Counted from the first letter of the stretch, positions 18,061 to 28,867 are shown. The stretch is 64,000 nt of DNA from Glaciecola sp. UBA2563 (GCA_002340325.1 DDLV01000105.1:82828-146827); one strand, 5' to 3'. The notes: a model not told the origin generated them from the letters alone. Program-made: numbers and translations.

Positions 18061-18576
18061 ATGTCTCAACTCATCAGCGTTAGCGAATATTTAAACCCTG
18101 GGCAACAACTCAATGTGCATCTGCATTCGCAAACGACATCGACACATATGCTTTCGTTTTTCAATTCGATATTATCAAATGCACTAGTGACAGATGATAA
18201 TTCGGAAGAGGCATCTAACGATTCGCTGGGTTTACACGCTGATATGAATGTTAATACGCATTCTAAATTCAGTACTGAGGCAAGACCTGCTCAAATCGCA
18301 CAACAATTGACGCTGAGCACACTTCTTTTGGATAAAAATGTGGTGGATTTTTCGTTTTACAATGCGCTATATCAAGCACCTTTGGCATCAAAAAATGATC
18401 CAAAGGCAATTTCTCGTGAGGTCATCAAAAATATGCCATGGCTCACCAGGAAAAAACTCTTTGGTTTTTCTGAACCACTTGAAAAAGACGAGAACACTGA
18501 TTCTTTGTCAGACTCCCTATCGGAAAACATGTTAGGAATGGTCGAAAAATCAAGGGCACTCTATACAACTATCTGA
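18061..18576 (+). CDS. Hypothetical protein
   Basis: Not recognised. ATG 18061 gives 171 residues; the frame is open to a TTG at 18001 that would overlap the promoter of the divergent response regulator. The sequence is polar, without membrane segments or signal peptide, and has a Ser/Asp-rich low-complexity stretch at about 40-60 and another near the C-terminus. The middle (DFSFYNALYQAPLASKND, NMPWLTRKKLFGF) looks folded. It precedes trhO by about 105 bp on the same strand. Confidence 0.5.
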   Translation: MSQLISVSEYLNPGQQLNVHLHSQTTSTHMLSFFNSILSNALVTDDNSEEASNDSLGLHADMNVNTHSKFSTEARPAQIAQQLTLSTLLLDKNVVDFSFYNALYQAPLASKNDPKAISREVIKNMPWLTRKKLFGFSEPLEKDENTDSLSDSLSENMLGMVEKSRALYTTI

Positions 18577-18681
18577 TAATACCAAAGCACATCTTAGCCA
18601 CTTGTGCATTAAGCTATCACATGCTAAATTCCGCCGCTCAAATTGCATTGGTTTTACGTTCCAACTCGCATAGGTAGATTT

Positions 18682-19674
18682 ATGAAAAGCTTTTTAGTTT
18701 GCGCGATGTATAAATTCGTCACGCTTGATAATTATCGTGAAATGAGAGTGCCACTTCGCACATTCATGGAGCAGCACAACATCAAAGGTACCATTCTTCT
18801 CGCCCATGAAGGATTAAATGGAACTGTCTCTGGTACCGAAGAAGATATTCAGCGATTACTCAATCACCTCAATGAGGATGTTCGCATTGCACCGATATCT
18901 TACAAGTTTTCTTGGCATGACAGCCAACCTTTTTACCGAACCAAAGTAAAACTCAAAAAAGAAATTGTGACGATGGGTGTTGATGACATAGATCCAACGC
19001 AATCAGTAGGCACATATGTTAAGCCTAAAGATTGGAATGCGCTGATAAGCGATCCTGATGTTTTGGTAATTGATACGCGCAATGATTATGAGATTGAAAT
19101 TGGTACTTTCGCACACGCTGTTAATCCGAATACGCAGTCTTTTAGAGAATTTCCCGATTATGTCAATCGAGAGTTAAATCCAGACAAACAAAAGAAAGTG
19201 GCGATGTTTTGTACAGGCGGTATCAGGTGTGAAAAATCAACTGCGTTTTTAAAACAGCAAGGTTTCGAAAACGTTTATCACCTCCATGGAGGTATTCTGC
19301 AGTATTTAGAGGATGTGCCTGCAGAAGAGTCGCTATGGCAAGGTGATTGTTTTGTTTTTGATAATCGTGTGGCGGTTAATCACGACTTGGAAAAAGGCAA
19401 GTACGAGCAGTGTTACGCGTGCCGCTTACCCATTACTGAAGAAGACAAATTAAGCGAACAATATGAACCAGGCGTTTCCTGTCCGAAGTGCTTTGGTACG
19501 CACAGTGAAGAGCAACTTGCGCGTTTTAGAGAGCGTGAAAAACAAGTGCAACTGGCAAAGGCAAGGCATGAGGAGCATGTAGGCAGCGACGCGCGTGATG
19601 TGATGTATGCAAAGAGAGCTGATAAAGCGCGTGTACAAAGCCAACGCGCATTAGAGAAGCAACTAAAGTCTTAA
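18682..19674 (+). CDS. trhO: tRNA uridine-34 5-hydroxylase TrhO (rhodanese family)
   Basis: Oxygen-dependent hydroxylation of U34 in tRNAs that carry cmo5U/mo5U-type wobble bases. The 330-residue protein begins [18 protein letters not shown], has the N-terminal ferredoxin-like segment with [10 protein letters not shown], then a rhodanese domain with DTRNDYE and the active-site loop [11 protein letters not shown] (C177, C183). The C-terminal Cys-rich tail ([14 protein letters not shown]) is as in the UPF0176/YceA family. I chose ATG 18682, with AGGTAG upstream, over a start at 18643. A long Lys/Arg/Glu-rich tail follows the last Cys pair. Confidence 0.93.
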   Translation: MKSFLVCAMYKFVTLDNYREMRVPLRTFMEQHNIKGTILLAHEGLNGTVSGTEEDIQRLLNHLNEDVRIAPISYKFSWHDSQPFYRTKVKLKKEIVTMGVDDIDPTQSVGTYVKPKDWNALISDPDVLVIDTRNDYEIEIGTFAHAVNPNTQSFREFPDYVNRELNPDKQKKVAMFCTGGIRCEKSTAFLKQQGFENVYHLHGGILQYLEDVPAEESLWQGDCFVFDNRVAVNHDLEKGKYEQCYACRLPITEEDKLSEQYEPGVSCPKCFGTHSEEQLARFREREKQVQLAKARHEEHVGSDARDVMYAKRADKARVQSQRALEKQLKS

Positions 19675-19744
19675 TTTTTGATGGCGTTGGCACGATGAAA
19701 AGAGTAAACTTCTTTATACAAAATAGTTAAGGAGTTTTTATTGA

Positions 19745-19999
19745 ATGACACAGTCAACGTCTAACTCGCTATCTCCCGAACAAATAGATGCTATTCGCAA
19801 AGACTATGACTTTTTCGATTTGGACAAGGACGGGCAAATCAACTTAAAAGAGTTCGTCGAATTGTTAACCATATTATCCCCAAAGACCAAAGCGTCTCAT
19901 GTTGAAGAGGGGTTCAACTTGATTGATAACAACGGAGACGGTTTCATCGATTTTGATGAATTTCTAGCATGGTGGCACGAATGCTGGTGGGAATACTAA
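19745..19999 (+). CDS. Small EF-hand calcium-binding protein
   Basis: 84 residues with two canonical EF-hand loops: DLDKDGQINLKE at 25-36 and DNNGDGFIDFDE at 61-72, each with the expected acidic residues at positions 1, 3, 5 and 12. It is calmodulin-like in spacing, with no signal peptide, hence a probable cytoplasmic Ca2+ sensor or buffer. It ends in an aromatic tail (AWWHECWWEY) that could be a contact surface. RBS AAGGAG is at 19729-19734. It is separated from trhO by 70 bases. Confidence 0.88.
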   Translation: MTQSTSNSLSPEQIDAIRKDYDFFDLDKDGQINLKEFVELLTILSPKTKASHVEEGFNLIDNNGDGFIDFDEFLAWWHECWWEY

Positions 20000-20110
20000 T
20001 CCCAATAGTTTAAATCATCGACGTAAATGGAGCTGCAGTAAACCGACACTTAACCTAACGACATTAAAAATTCGTTTATTGAGTAGACAGTCTGTTAGGC
20101 TCTTTTTTTA

Positions 20111-21421
20111 TTAATTCCTTTTACGTTTAATCATTGTTGCACCAGCATCGTGGTCTTTTATTTTGGGCATGTCCTCTGTCCGAGGACGGTTCTTAGCCAT
20201 AGACCTTTTATTGTTAGGCGTCTTTTCAGACATTGGGCTACTCGTCTGCGCGCCCCTGTTTTGTTGGGCTTTTAGCCCTTGAAACTTGGTAAAGAAACCT
20301 GCCATATTGTTGATTGCTAAGTCTTGTTTAAGTCGTTCCTTGATATTAACAAAGCTCCACCAGTCTTTTTTACCTACCAGTGAAAACGCGAGTCCTTTAC
20401 TTCCAGCTCGACCGGTGCGCCCAATTCTATGCACATATTCATCTGCTTTTTTTGGAAGATCATAATTGATGACGCGTTTAATATTAGAAATGTCTAATCC
20501 TCTGGAGCCTAGATCCGTCGTTATCAGGATCCCAGTTTTATTATTAACAAAATCGTTTAATGTTTGATTTCGCTTTCCTTGGGGCATTTCTCCGTGTAAA
20601 TATGCTGCTGAGAAATCGTGTGATATGAGCATTGCAGATAGCCGTTCCGTATCTTCTCGCGTCGCAACAAAGACTAGACTTTGCGTGCGAGCTTCAGGTA
20701 ATAGCGTTATGAGTTGCTTGTCTTTTTGCTTTGGGCCGTCGCTGAAATAAAAGGCTTGTTCAATATCACTGTGTGGCGTTTCGACTCTATCAATCTCTAT
20801 TTTTTCGGGAGACTTTAAAAAATTTTCCGCCATTTTAGTGATAAATTCACCATCTAGCGTGGCAGAAAACCACATAGTTTGTCGTTTGCGATGGTCAGCT
20901 GCTGAATTAATTTGATTGAGTTGTTCTTTAAACCCAAGCTCCATCATGCGGTCTGCTTCATCCAAGATCAGTATTTCTAAACCATTGAGAAAGACATGCT
21001 TTGCATCAAGGTGATCGGCTAATCTGCCCGCCGTTGCCACGATTATTTCTGGGTTGTGTTTTAGTTTTTTGGCTTGATCATTAAAGTTTTCGCCACCAAT
21101 GATTATCGCAGCTTGTAACCGCGTTTGGTCGCATTGCTTTTTTATGACGCCAAACACCTGTTTTGCAAGTTCGCGAGTAGGTGCGAGCACCACGGCTCTT
21201 GCATCTTGCCTTGATAGCGGTTTTTTTGTGAGTAGTTGATTGATCATTGGCACTGCAAAACCTAACGTTTTGCCAGAACCGGTTTTGGCGGCAACCATTA
21301 AATCATGCCCTTGCATAGCTCTGGTGATTGCTAGCTCTTGAACTTTCGTGAGCTCGTTGAAGTTTTGAATACTCAGTGCTTTTTGAAGTTGATGATGAAG
21401 TTTAAGGTCAGAGAAATACAA
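20111..21421 (-). CDS. DEAD-box ATP-dependent RNA helicase
   Basis: A 436-residue helicase with all core motifs: Q-motif region (FNELTKVQELAI), AAKTGSGKT (Walker A), PTRELAKQV, TAGRLADHL, DEADRM, SATLD, ITTDLGSRGLD and HRIGRTGRAG. A basic Arg/Lys-rich tail of about 75 residues probably binds RNA. It is of the SrmB/RhlE-like class involved in ribosome assembly or mRNA decay; the exact subfamily is not certain. The only good start is TTG at 21419-21421, which lies directly after the terminator hairpin of the scoAB unit; this may limit or regulate its translation. Confidence 0.9.
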   Translation of the reverse strand: MYFSDLKLHHQLQKALSIQNFNELTKVQELAITRAMQGHDLMVAAKTGSGKTLGFAVPMINQLLTKKPLSRQDARAVVLAPTRELAKQVFGVIKKQCDQTRLQAAIIIGGENFNDQAKKLKHNPEIIVATAGRLADHLDAKHVFLNGLEILILDEADRMMELGFKEQLNQINSAADHRKRQTMWFSATLDGEFITKMAENFLKSPEKIEIDRVETPHSDIEQAFYFSDGPKQKDKQLITLLPEARTQSLVFVATREDTERLSAMLISHDFSAAYLHGEMPQGKRNQTLNDFVNNKTGILITTDLGSRGLDISNIKRVINYDLPKKADEYVHRIGRTGRAGSKGLAFSLVGKKDWWSFVNIKERLKQDLAINNMAGFFTKFQGLKAQQNRGAQTSSPMSEKTPNNKRSMAKNRPRTEDMPKIKDHDAGATMIKRKRN

Positions 21422-21453
21422 GAAAACGCCCGGCTTTGATTGAGTCGGGCGTT
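21417..21453 (-). terminator. Intrinsic terminator of the scoAB operon, abutting the helicase start
   Basis: On the minus strand AACGCCCG and CGGGCGTT (21446-21453 and 21425-21432) form an 8-bp GC-rich stem with a 13-base loop, followed by TTTTCTT. It lies about 40 bp after the scoB stop. The U-tract runs straight into the helicase TTG codon. Confidence 0.8.
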
Positions 21454-21494
21454 AGTATAACGTTATTAGCAGTATTGTTTTAACACTTTAACGG

Positions 21495-22151
21495 TTAAAA
21501 CTGCATTTCGGGTATATCGCCATCCACGATGAGTTTACCGGCTGTTTTTTGCTTTATTTCTTCAACGTCTACGCCTGGTGCTCTCTCTTTTAGGTGAAAG
21601 GCGCCGTTGTCTACCTCAAGAACGGCAAGGTCTGTGATGATTTTAGTAATACAGTTAACGCCTGTTAGCGGAAGTTTGCATTCTGGTAGTAACTTAGAAT
21701 TCCCGTGTTTATCAGCGTGGGTCATCGTCACAATGATATTTTTAGCACCCGCAACTAGATCCATCGCGCCTCCCATACCTTTGATCAGTTTACCGGGGAT
21801 CATCCAAGACGCTATATTGCCATTTACATCAACTTCGAAAGCGCCAAGAACAGTCACATCGACGTGGCCGCCTCTAATCATCGCAAAGCTTTCTGAGGAG
21901 TTAAAAATGGATGCGCCGGTTATTGCAGTGACAGTTTCTTTACCTGCATTGATCATGTCTGCGTCGATTTGATCTTCAGTCGGGTAGGGGCCCATACCGA
22001 GAAGCCCGTTTTCACTCTGAAGCATGACTTCAATACCCTCTGGTACAAAATTGGCAGCTAATGTTGGGATCCCGATACCAAGATTGACATAATTGCCGTC
22101 TGAAAACTCTTGAGCGACTCGCATTGCTATTTGATCTCTACTTAACGCCAT
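21495..22151 (-). CDS. scoB: 3-oxoacid CoA-transferase subunit B
   Basis: Beta subunit of the succinyl-CoA:3-ketoacid (or acetoacetate) CoA-transferase; transfers CoA to acetoacetate in ketone-body or short-chain acid use. The 218-residue protein carries YVNLGIGIPT and the active-site motif QSENGLLGMGP with catalytic Glu47 that forms the glutamyl-CoA thioester. Its ATG overlaps the scoA stop (TAATG), so the two are translationally coupled. An intrinsic terminator follows at 21425-21453. Confidence 0.93.
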   Translation of the reverse strand: MALSRDQIAMRVAQEFSDGNYVNLGIGIPTLAANFVPEGIEVMLQSENGLLGMGPYPTEDQIDADMINAGKETVTAITGASIFNSSESFAMIRGGHVDVTVLGAFEVDVNGNIASWMIPGKLIKGMGGAMDLVAGAKNIIVTMTHADKHGNSKLLPECKLPLTGVNCITKIITDLAVLEVDNGAFHLKERAPGVDVEEIKQKTAGKLIVDGDIPEMQF

Positions 22152-22858
22152 TATTTTGCCTCCTTAGCCAGTACTTTTCGCTCAATGCGTTTTTCAAAAC
22201 TGCCTTTGATAATTCTATCAACGTATATCCCTGGCGTGTGAATTTGACTCGGCTCTAGCTCTCCTGGCTCGACGATTTCTTCCACTTCAACCACGGTAAC
22301 TTTACCGGCGGTGGCCGCCATTGGATTAAAGTTCATCGCTGTATGTCGATACATACAATTTCCATATTTGTCCGCTTTCCAGGCTTTAACAATTGCAAAT
22401 TCGCCGGTGATACTCGGTTCTAAGATGTAGGGTCGTCCATTAAACTCTTTGACTTCTTTGCCTTCACCCACTGGGGTTCCATATCCGGTAGCGGTATAAA
22501 ACGCCGGTATCCCTGCGCCGCCAGCGCGCATTTTCTCCGCTAAAGTGCCTTGTGGGGTTAATTCTACTTCCAATTCACCGTTTAACAGCTGTTGTTCAAA
22601 TAACGCATTTTCACCGACATAAGAAGATACCATTTTTTTGATTTGGCGATCTTCAAGCAATATACCAAGACCGAAGCCATCTACACCGCAATTGTTAGAG
22701 ACAATGGTCAGACCTTTTGTGCCCATTCGCTTTATTTCAGCAATCAAACCTTCAGGGATACCGCATAATCCAAAACCGCCAGCGATAACAGTCATGTCAT
22801 CTTTCAGACCTTCCAATGCATCAGCATAAGAACTAACAACTTTGTCAAATCCGCTCAT
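22151..22858 (-). CDS. scoA: 3-oxoacid CoA-transferase subunit A
   Basis: Alpha subunit of the same CoA-transferase. The sequence has the CoA-binding [13 protein letters not shown] loop near residue 30-42, [13 protein letters not shown], and a C-terminal PGIYVDRI typical of the family. I start it at ATG 22858 (MSGFDKVV), with GGAG nine bases upstream, rather than at an upstream codon at 22891. It is divergent from a LysR gene across a very AT-rich 108-bp spacer with a repeated TTGATAA, so LysR control is likely. Confidence 0.93.
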   Translation of the reverse strand: MSGFDKVVSSYADALEGLKDDMTVIAGGFGLCGIPEGLIAEIKRMGTKGLTIVSNNCGVDGFGLGILLEDRQIKKMVSSYVGENALFEQQLLNGELEVELTPQGTLAEKMRAGGAGIPAFYTATGYGTPVGEGKEVKEFNGRPYILEPSITGEFAIVKAWKADKYGNCMYRHTAMNFNPMAATAGKVTVVEVEEIVEPGELEPSQIHTPGIYVDRIIKGSFEKRIERKVLAKEAK

Positions 22859-22966
22859 TAAGTCACTCCGTTTGTAATAATTAGTAAGCAAAGTATTAAC
22901 GAGTTGATAATATTTGTAAAATTAATAAAATGTATCTATTGATAAAATATATTAATAAATAAATCT

Positions 22967-23866
22967 GTGATCAGCTACAAATCAATGCAAGCATTCGTAA
23001 CGCTTGCTGAAAAATCAAACTTTGCCGACGCGGCTGAAAAGCTCTTTATCACCCAGCCAGCACTATCTACGGCAATTAAAAATATGGAAGAGCAGCTCGG
23101 AGGAAAGCTGTTTGCGAGAAGCACGCGAAAAGTTCAGCTAACACCAGAGGGATTTGAGTTTTTGCCAATTGCGACGCGACTTATTCAAGACTGGGAAATT
23201 GCAGTGGCGGATCTCCAATCTAAATTCTCAATGCAAAAAGGTAGTCTCGCTATTGCAGCAATGCCGTCTTTTGCAGAGAGTATCCTGCCAAAATATTTGA
23301 ATGAATATCGACTAGCATTTCCAGATATTAAACTTCGCGTTCTAGACATTGTTATGGAAGACGTTATAAAAAGCGTAGAGGAGGGGAGGGCCGAATTGGG
23401 ATTTGTGTTCGAACCAGAACAGCGAGTCAACGTTGAATTTGTTCCCATTATGAGAGATTCATTCATTGTTACTATGAAACCTTCTCATCCACTAGCTAAC
23501 GCAACGCAATTGTGCATGCAGGATGTCATTGATTACCCGTTGGTAACAATGAATACAGGTTCCACCGTCAGATTGTGGATAGATAATGCATACACAGCAT
23601 ATGGAAAATCACCCAATATTATTGCTGAAACATTTCAACTTGGGACCTTGGGGCAACTATTAAATCAATCAACGCAAGATTTGGAGCTTGCGATTGGCAT
23701 CGTCCCACAGTTGTGTCAGCAGCAAATGGAAAGGAAAGGTTTAAACTGTACTGCACTTAAAGAGCCACTGTTAAAAAGAGATGTTGGACTCGTTATGCCC
23801 ATTCGAAAACCACTGTCTACCGCGGCGCTCTCTATGTTAAATATGGTGGTCGGTGGGAGTTCTTAA
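22967..23866 (+). CDS. LysR-family transcriptional regulator
   Basis: A 299-residue LysR protein: N-terminal helix-turn-helix (FADAAEKLFITQPALSTAIKNME), wing FARSTRKVQLTPEG, then the co-inducer domain starting near 90. It starts at GTG 22967 (ISYKSMQAF); the ATG at 22985 is the alternative. It is divergent from scoAB and is the obvious candidate regulator of that operon, with acetoacetate or a related acid as possible effector. That link is inferred from position only. Confidence 0.88.
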   Translation: MISYKSMQAFVTLAEKSNFADAAEKLFITQPALSTAIKNMEEQLGGKLFARSTRKVQLTPEGFEFLPIATRLIQDWEIAVADLQSKFSMQKGSLAIAAMPSFAESILPKYLNEYRLAFPDIKLRVLDIVMEDVIKSVEEGRAELGFVFEPEQRVNVEFVPIMRDSFIVTMKPSHPLANATQLCMQDVIDYPLVTMNTGSTVRLWIDNAYTAYGKSPNIIAETFQLGTLGQLLNQSTQDLELAIGIVPQLCQQQMERKGLNCTALKEPLLKRDVGLVMPIRKPLSTAALSMLNMVVGGSS

Positions 23867-23882
23867 ACGGATGCTAGTGTGC

Positions 23883-24650
23883 CTACCATTTTTTCTTGGG
23901 TGCAAATAAGTCGTCTAGCTCTCTGCTTTCTGAATTTTGACTCTTAACAACTTCCTCTAGGTTTTTGTCCTTCACATTGTTTTCCAAATTGTGAAGCAAT
24001 CTTTTTAATTCTGTCGTACGTTTTTGCGTATATTCATCTTGTGGTTTAAATGACATAAGCGCGCGAATGGCTTTTTCAAGATATTGGCGTGCAGAACCCT
24101 GCATCTTTGCTTTTATAGCTTCAACCGCGCGTTTGTTGAGAGTCTCTACGTTTATGCGTAGTTGTAATTGTTCGAGAAGCTTGTCTTCTTCGGCATATAC
24201 GCTTGATTCAATGCCACCTTGATTTTTCTCATTTTTTAATATGATTCTGAGCTTCTTGACAGTTTGGATGCATTTTATAATAACTTTATCGTTAGGCGGC
24301 AAGTTGAAACCGTCTAGGTTTACAGGCGTTGGACTTTCTTCAGCCATTGTTTTTAGCGCGCCACTTGCTTCAATAATTCGCTGTTTAAGCTCCGGCATTG
24401 GCGCCTGTTCATTTATGCCTTTCAGTGCTTTTAACGATCGCTGACGAAGGAATACCATAAGGCGATGTGAGACGGGCAAATTGGTAGCTGCGGCAATCGC
24501 ATTTTCAGTTTCTTCCAGTGCGTTTTTATGCTTTGAGATTTCATCCCGTTTCTTCTGATCTTTGCGTTCGTTGTGTTGTTGCACCGCTGTAGCTGCAATA
24601 CCAGCAACAATTATGGCAGTAATTAGAATTATAATAATGGTAAAACTCAT
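23883..24650 (-). CDS. Hypothetical membrane-anchored helical protein
   Basis: A 255-residue protein with one N-terminal membrane helix (about 3-24) followed by a charged, almost wholly helical cytoplasmic region rich in Lys, Glu and Gln, ending in RELDDLFAPKKKW. It has no enzyme motif and I do not recognise a family. It starts 12 bases after the stop of the small histidine kinase at 24663 on the same strand, so the two are surely one operon. A scaffold or partner role in that signalling pathway is a guess. Confidence 0.65.
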   Translation of the reverse strand: MSFTIIIILITAIIVAGIAATAVQQHNERKDQKKRDEISKHKNALEETENAIAAATNLPVSHRLMVFLRQRSLKALKGINEQAPMPELKQRIIEASGALKTMAEESPTPVNLDGFNLPPNDKVIIKCIQTVKKLRIILKNEKNQGGIESSVYAEEDKLLEQLQLRINVETLNKRAVEAIKAKMQGSARQYLEKAIRALMSFKPQDEYTQKRTTELKRLLHNLENNVKDKNLEEVVKSQNSESRELDDLFAPKKKW

Positions 24651-24662
24651 TTTCGGCCTTTG

Positions 24663-25373
24663 TTATGGAAGGTAAAGTGTAAAAACGCTGCCACCAGACT
24701 CAGCATTAGAAAGCTGAATACTTCCGTGCAAACCATTATTTTTGTGTGAATTGGCTATTAATCTTGCGAAGAAAAGGCCCAGGCCTGTTCGACCTTGGCT
24801 GATTGCATGGTCTACGAGCGCCAATTCGCAAGTTTTTAACATCGATTCTGGGTAACCAGGACCATCATCGGTAATCGTTACTGTCAAACCTTGGTTTTCG
24901 ATACCGGCGTTGATGGCTAGATTCTTACAGCCATATCGCATGGCATTGATCACCATGTCATAGAGTAAGAGATAAATAAGTTCACGGTCAAAAAACCAGG
25001 AAAGTTCTTCATCGACCACGATACTAAAGTTAATGTCTTTTTGTTTTATGTAGTTTGTATTTGAATCTACAATTTCATTTATCAAATCACTGACAAAAAC
25101 TTCATCCACATTAATGGGAAGCGCATCAATTGATGAACGATATAGGCCCAATATTTGTACAAGCGCAGTATTCATTCGTCCAGCTTCGTAATGCGCAGAT
25201 GTCAGGTTTTCACTCGCTTCTTTGTATTCGCTGGGAAGTGTGTCTGAAATCTGTTCAATAGACTGCATGAGTAAGCTAAGGCTATTTTTCATATCGTGAA
25301 TAGCAACGGCTATTACAGTTGCAAAGTCGACATTGGGCATATCGTCGTGGTGTTCTATATCGCGGCTATTCAT
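24663..25373 (-). CDS. Small cytoplasmic sensor histidine kinase
   Basis: A 236-residue kinase without membrane segment or sensor domain. The H-box is AVAIHDMKNSLSLLM with phospho-acceptor H26. The ATPase part has the N-box (INAMRYG), G1 box (ITDDGPGYPE), and G2 (GRTGLGLFFARLIA), ending in GGSVFTLYLP. H-box variants of the form HDMKN occur in kinases that pair with orphan response regulators. No regulator adjoins it; the TPR response regulator at 16308 is the only unpaired one in the window and is a possible partner. The gene precedes the helical membrane protein at 23883. Confidence 0.85.
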   Translation of the reverse strand: MNSRDIEHHDDMPNVDFATVIAVAIHDMKNSLSLLMQSIEQISDTLPSEYKEASENLTSAHYEAGRMNTALVQILGLYRSSIDALPINVDEVFVSDLINEIVDSNTNYIKQKDINFSIVVDEELSWFFDRELIYLLLYDMVINAMRYGCKNLAINAGIENQGLTVTITDDGPGYPESMLKTCELALVDHAISQGRTGLGLFFARLIANSHKNNGLHGSIQLSNAESGGSVFTLYLP

Positions 25374-25522
25374 TGAAATTAATGGGTCTCACTCATTGCT
25401 GGGTTTGATGATTGACACAGAAGTGTTATTTATCATCCAATTACCCATGCATTTTACAATTAAATTAGCTATCATCTGGTCTCTGTCTTTGCATTTAGTT
25501 ATCGGCATGGATACCGGATTGA

Positions 25523-26536
<1,014 letters not shown>

Positions 26537-26598
26537 ACAATATTGTCTTCCCGATCTAAATTGAAAATGATTAATGGTGTAAGTTGTGTGGTTCACTT

Positions 26599-26766
26599 GA
26601 TGTTTTGCGTCAAAATGAAGAGGCGTTAAAGCGGAGGCATGTTTGCATGTAAAAGCGTGCGAGCGCAAGGAAGCGCTCGCCCGAGCGAACAGGGATGTCT
26701 TGAGCGTCTTTTACATGTAAACATGTCCACAGCTAGCCTCTTTGCTTAAACGCAAAGCATTAGTAA
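26599..26766. repeat. MITE-like imperfect inverted repeat with nested hairpin
   Basis: The arms at about 26599-26656 and 26705-26766 are imperfect reverse complements over roughly 55-60 bases. The best-matched parts are ATGTTTTGCGT against ATGCTTTGCGT, AAGAGGC, and CATGTTTGCATGTAAAAG against CATGTTTACATGTAAAAG. The centre has a perfect hairpin, GCGAGCGC-AAGGAA-GCGCTCGC. It has no coding content. It fills the spacer between the convergent cysB and sdaA genes and may also end transcription. The structure is like a small non-autonomous mobile element or a dispersed intergenic repeat; no second copy lies in this window. Confidence 0.65.
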
Positions 26767-26791
26767 TATCGTAAAATGCCGTGTTTGTTTA

Positions 26792-28162
26792 TCAACATTC
26801 AATAATGTTAACGGCAAGACCTCCGCGCGCGGTCTCTTTGTATTTGGTTTTCATATCGTTGCCCGTGTCCCACATTGTTTTGATGACTTTGTCTAGCGAT
26901 ACCTTTTGATTGCCATCTCCGCGAAGCGCGAGTCGAGAGGCGTTAATGGCTTTAACTGCGCCCATTGCATTTCGTTCAATACAGGGCACCTGTACAAGTC
27001 CTCCAACGGGATCGCAAGTAAGGCCAAGATTGTGCTCCATGCCTATTTCAGCTGCATTTTCAACTGTTTGCACATTACCTCCAAGAATTTCAGTAAGTGC
27101 ACCTGCTGCCATTGAGCACGCTACGCCTACTTCGCCTTGGCAGCCAACTTCAGCGCCACTTATTGAAGCATTTTTCTTGTATAAAATGCCGATTGCAGCA
27201 GCGGTTAAGAGGAATCTGCATGCGGTATCATCGTCCATCTCCCTTATGAACTTATTGAAGTAACACATTACAGCAGGGATAATTCCCGCTGCCCCATTGG
27301 TAGGAGCGGTAACAACACGCCCACCATCTGCGTTTTCTTCGTTTACAGCAAGCGCATATAAGTTCACCCAATCCATCACTTGCATCGGGTCATGATTTTT
27401 CTCATTTTGTAGCCTTCTATACAGTCCTTGTGCTCTGCGCTTCACTTTTAATCCGCCTGGCAAAATACCTTCTGTATTAATCCCGCGTTCTACGCATTCT
27501 TGCATTGCTGACCATATCTGTATTAGTTGCTGTCTAATAGAAGATTCACTTGCAAGTACCATTTCGTTTTTTAGTATGAGTGAGCTGATGCGAAAATTAT
27601 TATCTTCGCATTGTTTTAAGAGTTCTGTTGCAGATGAAAATGGAAAGGGCACGTTTGTGGTTTTTGATAGTTCAATTCGTTTCATTTCCTCAAAATGCTC
27701 ATCTTCTACCACAAAGCCACCGCCTATCGAATAATAGGTTTTGACTAAGACGTCACTACCGTCGCAACGTGCGGTAATTGTCATGCCATTGGCATGTTTA
27801 GGCAGGGTTTTACGCCGATGAAAAACAATAGCACCCTGATTGGGAAAGGCTACTTCCTTTTGACCTGATAGCATTAGTGTCTTTGAAACTTCGATGTCTT
27901 TAAGTGTTTTTTCAATAATGTCGATTGGAACTGACTCAGGTTGATAGCCGCAAAGCCCAAGAATAATTGCTTTGCCCGTACCATGTCCTTTGCCCGTCTG
28001 GCCTAATGAACCAAAAAGTTCAACGGTAATTGACGACGTTTTTTCGAGTAACTGTGATTCAATCAACGATCGGCAAAACATATTGGATGCTTTCATCGGC
28101 CCCACAGTATGTGAGCTTGATGGTCCAATTCCAATCTTGAAAATGTCAAAAACGCTAATCAT
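26792..28162 (-). CDS. sdaA: L-serine ammonia-lyase (iron-sulfur type)
   Basis: Deaminates L-serine to pyruvate and ammonia with a [4Fe-4S] cluster. The 456-residue single-chain form starts [25 protein letters not shown], the family signature. It has the cluster-binding cysteines in the C-terminal half: [31 protein letters not shown]. Length matches E. coli SdaA (454). It is convergent with cysB and upstream of nudL on the same strand. Confidence 0.96.
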   Translation of the reverse strand: MISVFDIFKIGIGPSSSHTVGPMKASNMFCRSLIESQLLEKTSSITVELFGSLGQTGKGHGTGKAIILGLCGYQPESVPIDIIEKTLKDIEVSKTLMLSGQKEVAFPNQGAIVFHRRKTLPKHANGMTITARCDGSDVLVKTYYSIGGGFVVEDEHFEEMKRIELSKTTNVPFPFSSATELLKQCEDNNFRISSLILKNEMVLASESSIRQQLIQIWSAMQECVERGINTEGILPGGLKVKRRAQGLYRRLQNEKNHDPMQVMDWVNLYALAVNEENADGGRVVTAPTNGAAGIIPAVMCYFNKFIREMDDDTACRFLLTAAAIGILYKKNASISGAEVGCQGEVGVACSMAAGALTEILGGNVQTVENAAEIGMEHNLGLTCDPVGGLVQVPCIERNAMGAVKAINASRLALRGDGNQKVSLDKVIKTMWDTGNDMKTKYKETARGGLAVNIIEC

Positions 28163-28226
28163 GCGATATGTCCTTTAAAACATAAATTCTGTCTAAGAAT
28201 AGTATAGAGCGTCGCGATGAATGGCG

Positions 28227-28832
28227 TTAAATTTTTGTTATCAGAGGTTTGTTTTGAGTTAAGTGAGTCGCCAAGCGCACCAGCATACCAGCTGTTGCGC
28301 CCCAGATAGTCTTTTCTTGATAGCGAATAAAGTAGATCGGATAACTGTAATTGCCTCGAGTGATGGTGTGAATAAAGTAGTTATCGAGATCCAGAAGATA
28401 ATGCAGCGGGACAGAAAATGCATCATCAACTTCATTCATATCCAGACTGAGTTCCGATTCGACATCTACCTGTTGTGATAATATTCCTAGGATGGGCGTC
28501 ACACTAAATCCACTAATGGTGCGATAATTTGGCATTGCACCTATAACATTTACGAGATCGGGAGCTAACCCAATTTCCTCCTGTGCTTCTCTTCTCGCTG
28601 TGTAGGTAAGATCAGGATCTGATTTTTCTGCTTTGCCGCCGGGAAAACTAATTTGCCCAGCGTGATGCTTTAAATGTGATGCACGTGTCGTAAATAGTAC
28701 TTCAAAGTCATCTTTCGGGTTTATCGCAATCAAAACTGCCGCAGGTCGAGTCGCCTCTTTAAAAGGTTCATTGTTTTCAATGTTATGTCGCCAAGGCATG
28801 TTAAACGCCGTAATGAGTTCTGATTCGTTCAT
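28227..28832 (-). CDS. nudL: CoA pyrophosphatase (Nudix hydrolase)
   Basis: A 201-residue Nudix protein. The box is SFPGGKAEKSDPDLTYTA followed by RREAQEEIGL, in the CoA-hydrolase (UPF0035) arrangement that cleaves CoA and CoA derivatives to 4'-phosphopantetheine and 3',5'-ADP. The downstream NYRTISGFSVTPILG phrase is typical of the YeaB/NudL branch. Its ATG lies 35 bases after the pabB stop; pabB-nudL-sdaA order is common in gammaproteobacteria, which supports the assignment. Confidence 0.92.
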   Translation of the reverse strand: MNESELITAFNMPWRHNIENNEPFKEATRPAAVLIAINPKDDFEVLFTTRASHLKHHAGQISFPGGKAEKSDPDLTYTARREAQEEIGLAPDLVNVIGAMPNYRTISGFSVTPILGILSQQVDVESELSLDMNEVDDAFSVPLHYLLDLDNYFIHTITRGNYSYPIYFIRYQEKTIWGATAGMLVRLATHLTQNKPLITKI

Positions 28833-28867
28833 GTTGTCAATTGTTATTAATAATGCTTTATGTAGCG

